This document shows, in pieces, positions 26,822 to 36,096 of a stretch of DNA of 64,000 nt (position 1 is its first letter; every line of letters begins with the position of its first letter). Under the pieces are notes generated by a model. The model had not been told where the DNA came from. It searched no databases and saw nothing but the letters and a program-made list of their open reading frames with translations. This stretch comes from Amorphoplanes friuliensis DSM 7358 (lineage in GTDB: Bacteria > Actinomycetota > Actinomycetes > Mycobacteriales > Micromonosporaceae), in the NCBI RefSeq assembly GCF_000494755.1, contig NC_022657.1, positions 1,127,501-1,191,500 on the forward strand. Reading direction: 5' to 3'. A program made the translations under genes and the position numbers.

Positions 26822-28629
26822 ACGTACGACTCCACGGGCTCTTCGGTGTTCTTCTCGGACGGTGTGCCGGAGGGCGGCGGGGTGGCCCGGCGGCGCTGAT
26901 ATTCCTGACCGGCCCAGATCGCGGGCGGCATCAGGCAGATGACGAGGTTGATGGCGGGCCACAGCCACATCGCGCCGTCGACGTGCCCGCCGATCGGCGC
27001 GGCGATGAGCAGCGCGACGTAGAACGCGGCCCACCGCAGGCCCGGCCCGAAGGTCAGCAGCCGGTCCGGGCTGGACGAGTCGCCCTTCGGCGTCACCACG
27101 AAGCCGGTCTTCCGGCGCAGCAGTGCCCCGAGGTAGGACGACACGTAGACGGGTGTGGACAGCGTCGAGACGAGCATGCCCGTGAGCCCCGACGAACCGG
27201 CCTCCTCGTGCGGGCTGGTGTTGTGGCGGCGGTTCCACACGTAGAGGCCCAGCTGGAAGAGCGCGGCGTCCACATAGAGCATCAGCCAGACTTCCTGCGG
27301 CACCTGCACACCCTTGGCGCCCAGCACCAGATAACAGACGGCGTTGGCCGCACCGAGCAGCCAGGCCAGCGCGGTCAGCGGGTAGTACGAGGTCAGCAGC
27401 CAGTAGTGCAGCCCACGCCGGGGCCCGAGCCGCCACAGGAACTTCAGGAACGACGTGACGACAACCTCGTCCGTACCCCGTGACCACCGGTGCTGCTGGG
27501 TGAAGTAGTCGGTCCACGACGACGGGCCCTCACCGACCGCGAGCACGTCCGGCGTGTAGACCGAACGCCAGCGCTTGCCGGAGTGCGGGTTGCGCGCGCT
27601 GTGCAGCACCAGACTGGTGGCCATGTCCTCGGTGATCGAGTCCTGGAGGCCACCGATGCTGCGCAGGGCCGAGATGCGGACGGCGTTGTTCGTACCGACC
27701 AGCATCGAGACGCCGAGCCGGTTGCCGGCCCGCTGGAGCAACGAGTGGAAGAGGTACTGCTGCGACTCGGCCCAGCGGGTGACGACGTTGTCGTAGTTCC
27801 CGTAGATCTGCGGGCCCACCACGAACGCCACGTCGGGATCGCGGAAGTACCCGAGCAGCCGCTCGCAGAAGTTCGGCATCGGCACGTGGTCCGGGTCGAC
27901 CGAGACGAACACGTCGTAGTCGTCGCCGTTCTCCTCCACCCACGAGTTGTAGTTGCCGTGTTTGGTCTTCGCCTTGAACGCACCCGCCGGGGTGTTGTAC
28001 TCCGGCCGGCCCTTGCGGCTGAAGTGCTGCACACCGAGCCGCGCGCACATCGCCTTGACCTCGTCGTTGTCGCCCTCGTCGAGCAGCCAGACGTCGTAAC
28101 AGCCGGGGTGCCGGATCGCGCGGGCAGCCGTCAGCGTGCGCTCGACCATGTCGACCGGTTCCTTGCCCGGCACGATCGTGGTGAGGAAGGCGACGCGCAG
28201 CGCCCGGTCCGGGATCATCGGCACGGGATCACGCGCCCACAGTGTGGCCAGGCACAGCGTGAACACGTTGACCAGCCGGAACAGTTCGATCAGCGCGGTC
28301 GCCACGATCATGACGACGGTGGCCGCGTAGAGCCAGCGGTGCAGGTGCGCGTCGGGCACCTCGATCGAGGAGAGCAGCCAGGCGAAGAACGTGCTCTCGA
28401 AGGCGAACGCAAACAGGGTGATCAGCACCGTGGCGATCGGGCGGCGGCTGGCCAGCGGGCGCATCCGCACCCGCTGCGGGCCGGGGCCGGGCACCTCGGC
28501 CGGTCCGGCCAGCACGCTGTAGCCGCTGTACTCGTACTTGCCGGGCAGAAGCTGGGTCGGTGTGTTCAGGGCTCGCGCCAGGGCGGGATCGACAGCTGCT
28601 CTGGGCGCGGGAATTCCTTGGTCGCTCAT
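26818..28629 (-). CDS. cslA: Cellulose-synthase-like family 2 glycosyltransferase
   Basis: This 603-residue membrane glycosyltransferase has the processive GT2 motifs: D184 in LLDEGD, DPD at 245-247 in VSVDPDH, TED at 333-335 and QQHRW at 378-382. Two membrane helices precede the catalytic loop and about five follow it. It should polymerise a beta-glucan-like chain from UDP-sugar and thread it out of the cell. The start at 28629 is chosen because AGAGGA lies 6 bases upstream, although the frame is open further. No PilZ domain is present. It is followed at once by glxA and the GH6 gene, as in the Streptomyces csl locus for tip-associated glycan. Confidence 0.93.
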   Translation of the reverse strand: MSDQGIPAPRAAVDPALARALNTPTQLLPGKYEYSGYSVLAGPAEVPGPGPQRVRMRPLASRRPIATVLITLFAFAFESTFFAWLLSSIEVPDAHLHRWLYAATVVMIVATALIELFRLVNVFTLCLATLWARDPVPMIPDRALRVAFLTTIVPGKEPVDMVERTLTAARAIRHPGCYDVWLLDEGDNDEVKAMCARLGVQHFSRKGRPEYNTPAGAFKAKTKHGNYNSWVEENGDDYDVFVSVDPDHVPMPNFCERLLGYFRDPDVAFVVGPQIYGNYDNVVTRWAESQQYLFHSLLQRAGNRLGVSMLVGTNNAVRISALRSIGGLQDSITEDMATSLVLHSARNPHSGKRWRSVYTPDVLAVGEGPSSWTDYFTQQHRWSRGTDEVVVTSFLKFLWRLGPRRGLHYWLLTSYYPLTALAWLLGAANAVCYLVLGAKGVQVPQEVWLMLYVDAALFQLGLYVWNRRHNTSPHEEAGSSGLTGMLVSTLSTPVYVSSYLGALLRRKTGFVVTPKGDSSSPDRLLTFGPGLRWAAFYVALLIAAPIGGHVDGAMWLWPAINLVICLMPPAIWAGQEYQRRRATPPPSGTPSEKNTEEPVESYV

Positions 28630-28702
28630 CGGCGTCCTCTCAGACCCGGGCATGGCGGAATCGGCGCACGCCCGAGGGGCGTCCGCCGTGGCGTGCGGGG
28701 GA

Positions 28703-30496
28703 TCAGGCCGACATCGGGACCGCGGACCGCACCCGGACCTGGGTGTCACCGGCCGGCGCGGTGTTGCGCGGGCGGCTCAGCTGACGCGGCCGGGCCGCGG
28801 GCTGCTCCGAGCGCGGGGCCGGCAGCAGGTGGGCGGGTGTGGTGGTGGGACGCACCTTGCCCACGAACGCCCGCCGGGCGGCGGCAAAACCGGACCGGTC
28901 GCCGAACATGTCGCTGCTCATCTCGGCCAGCTCCCGCGCCTCGTACGCGTCCAGCGGCACCCGTTCCCCGGCGAGCCGCTTGGCCTTCGCGGCCTGACGG
29001 CGGCGCGCCTCCCGCGCGTCGGCCTGCCGCACGGCCAGAGCGGTGAGCCACTCGCCGTACGCCTCGGGGTGGCGCGGCCCGACCTCGTCGACCAGCCCCA
29101 GGTCGGCGGCCTGCTCGGCGCTGACCGGCAGCTTCGCGTCGATGAGCCGCTGGGCGGTCTCCGGTCCGACCCGCCGGGGCAGCGTGAAGGTGTGCAGCTC
29201 GGAGCCGTAGAGCCCCATGTCGTAGTACGGGTTGAGGACCACACCCTGCCGGGCCGCGACGATGTCGGCACCGAGGCCGAGCATCGCGCCACCGGCGCCG
29301 GCACTGCCCGCGTACGCGGCGATCACGACCTGCCGCGTGCACGTGATGATCTCGCGGCACACCTCGTTGATGGCCTTGATGTTCGCCCAGGCGGCGTCGG
29401 CGGGGTCACCGGACGCGTCGATGACGTTCAGGTGGATCCCGTTGCTGAACGTGTCCGTGCCGCCGCGCAGCACGAGCACCCGGGTGTCCTGCGCCGCGGC
29501 GTGCCGGAACGCGGCCAGCAGCCGGCGGCAGTGCCCGGCGGACATCGCGCCGTTGTAGAAGTCGAAGGCCAGCCAGCCGACCGGTCCGGACCGCCGGTAC
29601 CGCACCTGCCGGTACGCGGGTCCTTCCGGTTCGGTGCCCACGGGTACGGGTGAGTTGGGCACACCGCGCAGCCGCTTGCCGAGCAGGGTGGTCGCGGGCA
29701 GCTTGACCGGCCGCGTCTGCGTGGCGTCGCGCAGGTGGCCGAGCCAGACGCTGCCGTCGCCGGTGCCGACGAGCACAGCGCCCTGCCGGCGGCCGAGCAG
29801 GGTGCCGGGGCGCGCACCCCGGGTCAGCCCCGGGTGCACGTCGTAGGCGAAGACGTCCAGACCGGCGAGCGTCGTACGCACGCCCGGGTTGCCGTCGGCG
29901 GCCCGGATCCGCCGGATGATGTGCTCGGAGGGCTGCGTCCAGTCGAAGGCGCGGTCCGCCTGCTTCATCGCGGGCCGCGGCCGGGCGCCCTGCACCTCGA
30001 TGGTCAGCTCGGTCGCGGGCACCGGCCGGAACGCGGGGTCGGCGGCCTTCGTGAGCACCTCGAAGACACACTCCACGGCCGCATCGGCGACCGGTCCGTT
30101 GTAGAGGGACGACTTGCGGGGGGCGGCGGCGGGCATCGGGAACGTGCGGGTCGCCCAGATCGGGCCCGCGTCCAGCTCCTCGACGGCCTGCAGGGCGGTC
30201 ACACCCCAGGTGGGGGCGCCCTCGAGGATGGCCCAGTCCAGCGACGACGGCCCGCGGTCACCGACCGGCCCCGGGTGGATGATCACCGTGCGGTGGTGTT
30301 TCCAGACCTCGGCGGGGACCCGGTCCTTGAGGTACGGGCAGATGATCAGCTCGGGTTGTGCGGCCGCGACCCCGTCGACGATGTCCTCGTGCCCGGTGGC
30401 GACCAGGACCCCGACGTCGTGGCCCGCCTCCCGCAGCGCGCACCAGACCCGCTGGCTCAGACCGTTGAACGCCGACACGAGCAGCAGAACCCGCAC
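28703..30496 (-). CDS. hypX: HypX/HoxX-like protein: formyltransferase domain fused to enoyl-CoA hydratase domain
   Basis: This 597-residue protein has an N-terminal formyl-THF-binding domain with the HypX signature HPGPVGDRGPSSLDW. A formyltransferase C-terminal domain and a crotonase domain (about 310-500, with AYAGSAGAGGAMLGLGAD) follow. The tail is low-complexity, rich in Arg and Pro. HypX makes CO from formyl-CoA for the NiFe-hydrogenase active site in aerobic bacteria. No hydrogenase genes are in the window. The GTG at 30496 follows GGGGAGG by 4 bases, and the open frame above it lacks a ribosome site. The gene ends 73 bases before cslA on the same strand. Confidence 0.82.
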   Translation of the reverse strand: MRVLLLVSAFNGLSQRVWCALREAGHDVGVLVATGHEDIVDGVAAAQPELIICPYLKDRVPAEVWKHHRTVIIHPGPVGDRGPSSLDWAILEGAPTWGVTALQAVEELDAGPIWATRTFPMPAAAPRKSSLYNGPVADAAVECVFEVLTKAADPAFRPVPATELTIEVQGARPRPAMKQADRAFDWTQPSEHIIRRIRAADGNPGVRTTLAGLDVFAYDVHPGLTRGARPGTLLGRRQGAVLVGTGDGSVWLGHLRDATQTRPVKLPATTLLGKRLRGVPNSPVPVGTEPEGPAYRQVRYRRSGPVGWLAFDFYNGAMSAGHCRRLLAAFRHAAAQDTRVLVLRGGTDTFSNGIHLNVIDASGDPADAAWANIKAINEVCREIITCTRQVVIAAYAGSAGAGGAMLGLGADIVAARQGVVLNPYYDMGLYGSELHTFTLPRRVGPETAQRLIDAKLPVSAEQAADLGLVDEVGPRHPEAYGEWLTALAVRQADAREARRRQAAKAKRLAGERVPLDAYEARELAEMSSDMFGDRSGFAAARRAFVGKVRPTTTPAHLLPAPRSEQPAARPRQLSRPRNTAPAGDTQVRVRSAVPMSA

Positions 30497-30561
30497 ATTG
30501 CCTCCCCAGACAATTCCCCCCACAACGAACGGGCAGTCTGAACTACCTATTTGTTGTCATG

Positions 30562-30660
30562 TCGGACTTGCTGTCCGATAGCGGTCCGTCGTGCCGGTGC
30601 AGCCGATCGGCGGACTAAGCTTTGGGGCATACCCCCCGTCCAACTGGCGTCGGGGGTTTT
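30562..30660 (+). promoter_or_regulatory. Divergent hypX/mfd control region with two hairpins
   Basis: TCGGAC (30562-30567) and GTCCGA (30573-30578) form a small perfect hairpin. Nearer mfd, CCCCCG (30633-30638) and CGGGGG (30651-30656) pair and are followed by TTTT, which resembles a terminator-like attenuator 28 bases before the mfd ATG. Both elements are weak and were called by eye. Confidence 0.3.
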
Positions 30661-30687
30661 CGATGTGCCTTCCGGGGGTCTTTTTCC

Positions 30688-33600
30688 ATGCAACTCAGTG
30701 GCCTGATCCCGGCCGCCCTGCGTGACCGCGGGCTGGCCCGGGCCCGCGATCTGGCTCACAAGGGCGGAGCCGACTCCGACGCCCTCGACCTCACCGCACC
30801 CGCCTCGCTGCGCCCGTTCGTCGTGGCCGCGGTCGCCGGACCGGCCGAGACCGGTGGCGCCGGCCGTCCGGTCCTCGCCGTGACCGCGACCAGCCGCGAG
30901 GCCGACGACCTGGCCGACGCGCTCGGCTGCCTGATCTCGCCCGACCGCGTCGCCGTCTTCCCGTCCTGGGAGACGCTGCCGCACGAGCGCCTCTCCCCGC
31001 GTTCCGACACCGTCGGGCGCCGCCTGGCCGTGCTGCGCCGGCTCGCACACCCCGAGAACGGCCCGGTCCAGGTGGTGGTCGCGCCCGTGCGCAGCCTGCT
31101 CCAGCCGCAGCTCAAGGGGCTCGGCGACCTCGAGCCCGTCGAGCTCACCCCCGGTGGGACGGCCGAGCTCGAGGGTGTCGCGCGCCGGCTCACCGACATG
31201 GCGTACGCCCGGGTCGACCTGGTCACCAAGCGCGGCGAATTCGCCGTCCGCGGTGGCATCCTCGACGTCTTCCCGCCGACCGACGAGCACCCGTCCCGGG
31301 TCGAGTTCTGGGGCGACGAGGTGGAGGAGATCCGCACCTTCGCCGTCGCCGACCAGCGGACCATCGAGGAGGTCCAGCGGCTCTGGGCGCCCCCGTGCCG
31401 TGAGCTGCTGCTCACGGAGCCGGTGCGGACCCGGGCCGCTCAGCTCGCCGAGGAGCACCCCGAGATCGCCGAGATCCTCGACAAGCTCGCCGAGGGCATC
31501 CCGGTCGAGGGCATGGAGTCGCTGGCACCCGCCCTGATGGAGGGCACCGACTCGATGGAGTTGCTCATCGACTGCATGCCCCGCGGCACCCACGTGCTGC
31601 TCTGCGACCCCGAGCGGATCCGCACCCGGGCCCACGACCTGACCCGGACCTCGGACGAGTTCCTCGAGGCCGGCTGGGCCGCGGCCGCCGTCGGTGGCCA
31701 GGCCCCGATCGACGTCGGCGCCGCCGCCTTCAAGACCCTGGCCGACGTACGCGCCCACGCCGCGGTCCTGCACCAGCCCTGGTGGACCGTCTCGCCGTTC
31801 GGCCTGGCCGAGGCCGACGCGCCGGAGTCCGAGACGCCCTGGCTCGACACCCCCGCGGTGGAGGTCTCGCCCGACCTCGGTGACGCGATCGCCCTGCACG
31901 CCCAGCCCGTGCCGCTCTACCACGGCGACACCGCCAAACTGGCCGCCGACCTGCAGACCTGGTCGTCCGACAACTGGTCGATCGCGCTGGTCTTCGAGGG
32001 CCACGGCACCGCCCAGCGGGCCACCGAGCTGCTGCGCGACGCCGGTCTCGGCGTCACCCCGGTCGACTCGATCCCGGTCGCCGTCGAGCCGGGTCAGCTG
32101 CTCGTCACCTGCGGCGGTCTCAACCACGGCTTTGTCGACGAGGGCTCGAAGCTGGCCGTCATCACCGGCAACGACATCACCGGCGGCCGCGGCGCGTCCA
32201 CCAAGGACATGCGCAAGATGCCCAGCCGGCGGCGCAACACCATCGACCCGCTGGAGCTCAAGCCCGGCGACCACGTCGTGCACGAGCAGCACGGCATCGG
32301 CAAGTACGTCGAGCTGGTGCAGCGCACGGTCAACGGCGCCGAGCGCGAGTACATGGTCATCGAGTACGCCGCCTCCAAGCGCGGCCAGCCCGGTGACCGC
32401 CTCTTCGTGCCCACCGACCAGCTCGACCAGCTCTCCCGGTACGTCGGTGGCGAGTCGCCCGCGCTGCACAAGATGGGCGGCTCCGACTGGCAGAAGAGCA
32501 AGGCCCGGGCGCGCAAGGCCGTGCGCGAAATCGCTGCCCAGCTCATCCAGCTGTACGCCGCCCGCCAGGCGTCGAAGGGCCACTCGTTCGGTCCCGACAC
32601 GCCGTGGCAGCGCGAGCTCGAGGACGCTTTCCCGTACACGGAGACGCCCGACCAGATGGCCGCGATCATCGAGGTCAAGCACGACATGGAGCAGGCGATC
32701 CCGATGGACCGCCTGATCTGCGGCGACGTCGGGTACGGCAAGACCGAGATCGCGGTCCGCGCGGCGTTCAAGGCGGTGCAGGACGGCAAGCAGGTCGCGA
32801 TCCTGGTGCCGACGACGCTGCTCGCCCAGCAGCACTACAACACGTTCGCCGAGCGGATGAGCCAGTTCCCGGTGACCATCAAGCAGCTGTCGCGCTTCCA
32901 GACGCCGAAGGAAGCCGCCCAGACGCTGGAGGACGCTGCCGCCGGCACCGCCGACATCGTCATCGGCACCCACCGGCTGCTGGCCGCCGCGACCCGCTTC
33001 AAGAACCTCGGCATGGTCATCGTCGACGAGGAGCAGCGGTTCGGCGTCGAGCACAAGGAGCAGCTCAAGACCCTGCGGGCGTCCGTCGACGTGCTCACCA
33101 TGTCGGCCACGCCGATCCCGCGGACGCTCGAGATGGCGATCACCGGCATCCGCGAGATGTCGACCATCGCCACCCCGCCCGAGGAGCGGCACCCCGTGCT
33201 GACGTTCGTGGGGGCGTACGACGACAAGCAGGTGGCCGCGGCGATCCACCGCGAGCTGCTGCGCGACGGCCAGGTCTTCTATCTGCACAACCGCGTCGAG
33301 TCGATCGACAAGGCCGCCCGGCGCCTGCGCGAGCTGGTGCCCGAGGCCCGGGTCGCCGTCGCGCACGGCCAGATGGGTGAGGAAGCGCTCGAGAAGGTGA
33401 TGGTCGGCTTCTGGGAGAAGGAGTTCGACGTCCTGGTCTGCACGACCATCGTGGAGTCCGGCATCGACATCCCGAACGCCAACACCCTCATCGTCGAGCG
33501 TGCCGACCTGCTCGGACTCTCCCAGCTGCACCAGATCCGCGGCCGGGTCGGCCGGGGCCGGGAACGCGCCTACGCCTACTTCCTCTACCCGAGGGAGAAG

Positions 33601-34299
33601 CCGCTCACCGAGACCGCCCACGAGCGGCTCGCGACCATCGCCCAGCACACCGAGCTCGGCGCCGGCATGTACGTCGCGATGAAGGACCTCGAGATCCGCG
33701 GCGCCGGCAACCTGCTCGGCGGCGAGCAGTCCGGCCACATCGAGGGTGTCGGCTTCGACCTGTACGTGCGGATGGTCGGCGAGGCGGTCAGCGCCTTCAA
33801 GGGCGAACGCCCCGAGGAGGAGCCGGAGGTCAAGATCGACCTGCCGATCGACGCGCACCTGCCGACCGACTACATCGCGGTCGAACGCCTGCGCCTGGAG
33901 ATGTACCGCAAGCTCGCCGAAGCCCGCGACAGCGCCCGCCTCGACGAGGTCGTCGCCGAGATGACCGACCGTTACGGCGAGCCGCCGACCGAGGTGGCCA
34001 ACCTGATCGCGGTGGCGCGGTTCCGGCTGGTGGCCCGCGCGTACGGCCTCACCGACGTGTCCGTGCAGGGCAAACACCTGCGGTTCTCGCCGCTGCCGCT
34101 GCCGGACTCCAAGCAGATGCGGCTCAAGCGGTACCACCCGGACTCGGTCTACAAGACCGCCAACGACCAGGTCAGCGTGCCCCGGCCGAGCACCCGGCGG
34201 GTCGGGGGCGAACCGCTGCGCGACCAGGCCCTGCTGCAGTGGTGTGCGCAGCTGCTGAAGGACGTCCTCGGTGACGTTCCGGCCAAGGTGCCCGCATGA
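30688..34299 (+). CDS. mfd: Transcription-repair coupling factor
   Basis: This 1203-residue protein has normal length for Mfd. An N-terminal UvrB-like part comes first, then an RNA-polymerase-interaction domain ([20 protein letters not shown], about 525). The RecG-like translocase has Walker [10 protein letters not shown] and the DEEQ box [10 protein letters not shown], and a C-terminal TRCF domain ends the protein. It removes RNA polymerase stalled at DNA damage and recruits UvrA. The ATG at 30688 is preferred over an upstream start because the family begins near the MQLSGL segment. The long reverse-strand frame across it is not a gene. Confidence 0.97.
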   Translation: MQLSGLIPAALRDRGLARARDLAHKGGADSDALDLTAPASLRPFVVAAVAGPAETGGAGRPVLAVTATSREADDLADALGCLISPDRVAVFPSWETLPHERLSPRSDTVGRRLAVLRRLAHPENGPVQVVVAPVRSLLQPQLKGLGDLEPVELTPGGTAELEGVARRLTDMAYARVDLVTKRGEFAVRGGILDVFPPTDEHPSRVEFWGDEVEEIRTFAVADQRTIEEVQRLWAPPCRELLLTEPVRTRAAQLAEEHPEIAEILDKLAEGIPVEGMESLAPALMEGTDSMELLIDCMPRGTHVLLCDPERIRTRAHDLTRTSDEFLEAGWAAAAVGGQAPIDVGAAAFKTLADVRAHAAVLHQPWWTVSPFGLAEADAPESETPWLDTPAVEVSPDLGDAIALHAQPVPLYHGDTAKLAADLQTWSSDNWSIALVFEGHGTAQRATELLRDAGLGVTPVDSIPVAVEPGQLLVTCGGLNHGFVDEGSKLAVITGNDITGGRGASTKDMRKMPSRRRNTIDPLELKPGDHVVHEQHGIGKYVELVQRTVNGAEREYMVIEYAASKRGQPGDRLFVPTDQLDQLSRYVGGESPALHKMGGSDWQKSKARARKAVREIAAQLIQLYAARQASKGHSFGPDTPWQRELEDAFPYTETPDQMAAIIEVKHDMEQAIPMDRLICGDVGYGKTEIAVRAAFKAVQDGKQVAILVPTTLLAQQHYNTFAERMSQFPVTIKQLSRFQTPKEAAQTLEDAAAGTADIVIGTHRLLAAATRFKNLGMVIVDEEQRFGVEHKEQLKTLRASVDVLTMSATPIPRTLEMAITGIREMSTIATPPEERHPVLTFVGAYDDKQVAAAIHRELLRDGQVFYLHNRVESIDKAARRLRELVPEARVAVAHGQMGEEALEKVMVGFWEKEFDVLVCTTIVESGIDIPNANTLIVERADLLGLSQLHQIRGRVGRGRERAYAYFLYPREKPLTETAHERLATIAQHTELGAGMYVAMKDLEIRGAGNLLGGEQSGHIEGVGFDLYVRMVGEAVSAFKGERPEEEPEVKIDLPIDAHLPTDYIAVERLRLEMYRKLAEARDSARLDEVVAEMTDRYGEPPTEVANLIAVARFRLVARAYGLTDVSVQGKHLRFSPLPLPDSKQMRLKRYHPDSVYKTANDQVSVPRPSTRRVGGEPLRDQALLQWCAQLLKDVLGDVPAKVPA

Positions 34300-34355
34300 T
34301 CCGATTTCCGGGGGTGCGCGGCGTGGGTCACAAGGGCCGTGAGAGAGTCATCGGT

Positions 34356-35123
34356 ATGCAGCCTGCCCGCCGACTCGCATCCATCGCCGTCGTCGCAGTC
34401 CTCGCCGTCAGCGGTCTTTCCGCCTGCCGGGCCGAGCCGGACGTGGCCGCGTACATCGGTGGAAAGACGATCACCGAGTCGCAGGTGGAGAAGGTCTACG
34501 ACCAGGCCAAGGACGAGCTGACGGCGTCGCGGGCGCAGATCCAGCAGCAGAACCAGGCGGCCCCGTCGGGTGAGCCGGCCCCGCCGGTGCAGATGCCCTT
34601 CAAGCAGAAGGACGTCCTCAACGCACTGCTCACGGTCGACGTGCTGGAGCGGGCCGCGGCCGCGCACAACGTCCAGCCGGCCGCCGAGCCGACGGTCGAG
34701 GCCGTGGCGCAGGGTTCGAGCTTCTCGCCGGGCTGGGAATACACGAAGCTCTACGCCAAGACTTTCCAGCTGCGGGCGGCGCTGCTGCCCAAGGTGACGC
34801 CGTCGCCGCTCTCCGACGAGGACCTGCGCCCGGTCTACGACCGGCTGCTCGCGACCGGCGCCGGTGACTCGACGCCGTACGAGCAGTTCAAGTCGCAGCT
34901 CTCCGACGCCAACAAGACGGCGCTGCAGCAGAGCCTCGGCCTGCGCGACGAGCTGCTGAAGATCGTTGCCGACGAGAACGTCAAGCTCAACCCGCGGTAC
35001 GGCGACCAGCAGCTCGTGCTGCTCTCCGCCAACGCGGGCAACGCCGAGGTGCCGCTGGTCGAGCTGTCGTTCGCCGGTGCCGATGCCTCGAAGGCGCCGT
35101 TCGTCTCCGACGTCTCCTCCTGA
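34356..35123 (+). CDS. SurA-N-like lipoprotein
   Basis: This 255-residue protein has a lipoprotein signal (MQPARRLASIAVVAVLAVSGLSAC, cleavage before C24). A SurA-type N-terminal helical domain follows (AAYIGGKTITESQVEKVYDQ). No parvulin (PPIase) domain is seen. It lies between mfd and mazG, a conserved actinobacterial arrangement, and probably acts as an extracytoplasmic chaperone. An in-frame ATG at 34296 overlaps the mfd stop as ATGA and would add 20 residues. I prefer 34356 because it gives a standard-length signal peptide. The stop overlaps the mazG ATG by one base. Confidence 0.8.
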   Translation: MQPARRLASIAVVAVLAVSGLSACRAEPDVAAYIGGKTITESQVEKVYDQAKDELTASRAQIQQQNQAAPSGEPAPPVQMPFKQKDVLNALLTVDVLERAAAAHNVQPAAEPTVEAVAQGSSFSPGWEYTKLYAKTFQLRAALLPKVTPSPLSDEDLRPVYDRLLATGAGDSTPYEQFKSQLSDANKTALQQSLGLRDELLKIVADENVKLNPRYGDQQLVLLSANAGNAEVPLVELSFAGADASKAPFVSDVSS

Positions 35124-36073
35124 TGGATCCGGCCGGGCGGATCGTCCTGCTGGTCACGTCCCCGCGACTGCCGGCCGGTCTGCTCACGGCCGCGGCCTGG
35201 GACCTCGCCCGTGCCCACCCGGTCTACACGGCGGCCGAGACCGAGCAGGCCGAGGCGTTGCGCGCCTCCGGGGTGCCCGTCACGGTCGTCGAGCCCGACC
35301 CCGAGACGCTGATCACCGCCCTGTCCTCGCACGACACCGTGATCTGGCTGGCCGGTGCGGCCGGTGACGAGGACTTCGCCCGGCGGCTCGGCCTGCGGCT
35401 GGCCCGCGAGCCCTCCCTGGCCGAGCTGGAGCTCTGTTACGGCTCGTGGGACCCGCCCGGCGCCCGGCTGCTCGACGCCGTCGCCGTGATGGACCGCCTG
35501 GTGTCGCCCGGCGGTGACCCGTGGAAGCAGCAGCAGACCCACGCCAGCCTCGCGCAGTACCTGCTCGAGGAGAGCTACGAGGCGTACGACGCGATCGTCG
35601 CCGGTGACCTCGACGCGCTGCGCGAGGAGCTCGGCGACGTCCTGCTCCAGGTCGTCCTGCACGCGCGCCTCGCCGAGGACCGCGACGAGGACGAACGCTG
35701 GAGCGTCGACGACGTCGCCGGGGGACTGGTCGACAAGATGGTGCGGCGCAACCCGCACGTCTTCGCCGGCGAGACGGTCGGCAGCGTCGAGGACATCATC
35801 GACAACTGGGAACGCATCAAGAAGGAAGAGAAGGCGCGGGACTCGGTGCTCGAGGGCATCGCCCTGAGCCAGCCGGCGCTGTCGCTCGCGGCGAAGATCC
35901 TCCAGCGGGCCGGCCGGGCCGGTCTCGAGGTGCCGCTGCCCACCGGCACCGACCTCGGGGCGACGCTGCTGCGCCTGGTCGCCGAGGCGCGGGCGGACGG
36001 TCAGGATCCCGAGGCCGCCCTGCGGCAGGCGGCGCTGGCTCTGGCTGAGGAGATCCGCAAAGCCGAGGGGTGA
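35123..36073 (+). CDS. mazG: Nucleoside triphosphate pyrophosphohydrolase
   Basis: This 316-residue protein has the MazG core (CPWDxxQTHxSL-type, here GDPWKQQQTHASLAQYLLEESYEAYDAI), with metal-binding EExYE and a second EELGDVLLQVVLHARL block. It cleaves (d)NTPs to monophosphates and helps remove abnormal nucleotides. About 110 N-terminal residues form an extra domain, as in other actinobacterial MazG proteins. The ATG overlaps the previous stop (TGATG). Confidence 0.93.
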   Translation: MDPAGRIVLLVTSPRLPAGLLTAAAWDLARAHPVYTAAETEQAEALRASGVPVTVVEPDPETLITALSSHDTVIWLAGAAGDEDFARRLGLRLAREPSLAELELCYGSWDPPGARLLDAVAVMDRLVSPGGDPWKQQQTHASLAQYLLEESYEAYDAIVAGDLDALREELGDVLLQVVLHARLAEDRDEDERWSVDDVAGGLVDKMVRRNPHVFAGETVGSVEDIIDNWERIKKEEKARDSVLEGIALSQPALSLAAKILQRAGRAGLEVPLPTGTDLGATLLRLVAEARADGQDPEAALRQAALALAEEIRKAEG

Positions 36074-36096
36074 CCCCAGGCAGTACATTTTGCTCC

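Noticed and set aside
30547..34137. A long reverse-strand open frame opposite mfd
   Set aside because: It mirrors the mfd codons and has no ribosome site or recognisable domain. This is a usual artefact at this GC content, as is the one opposite ppc (17903-20599).
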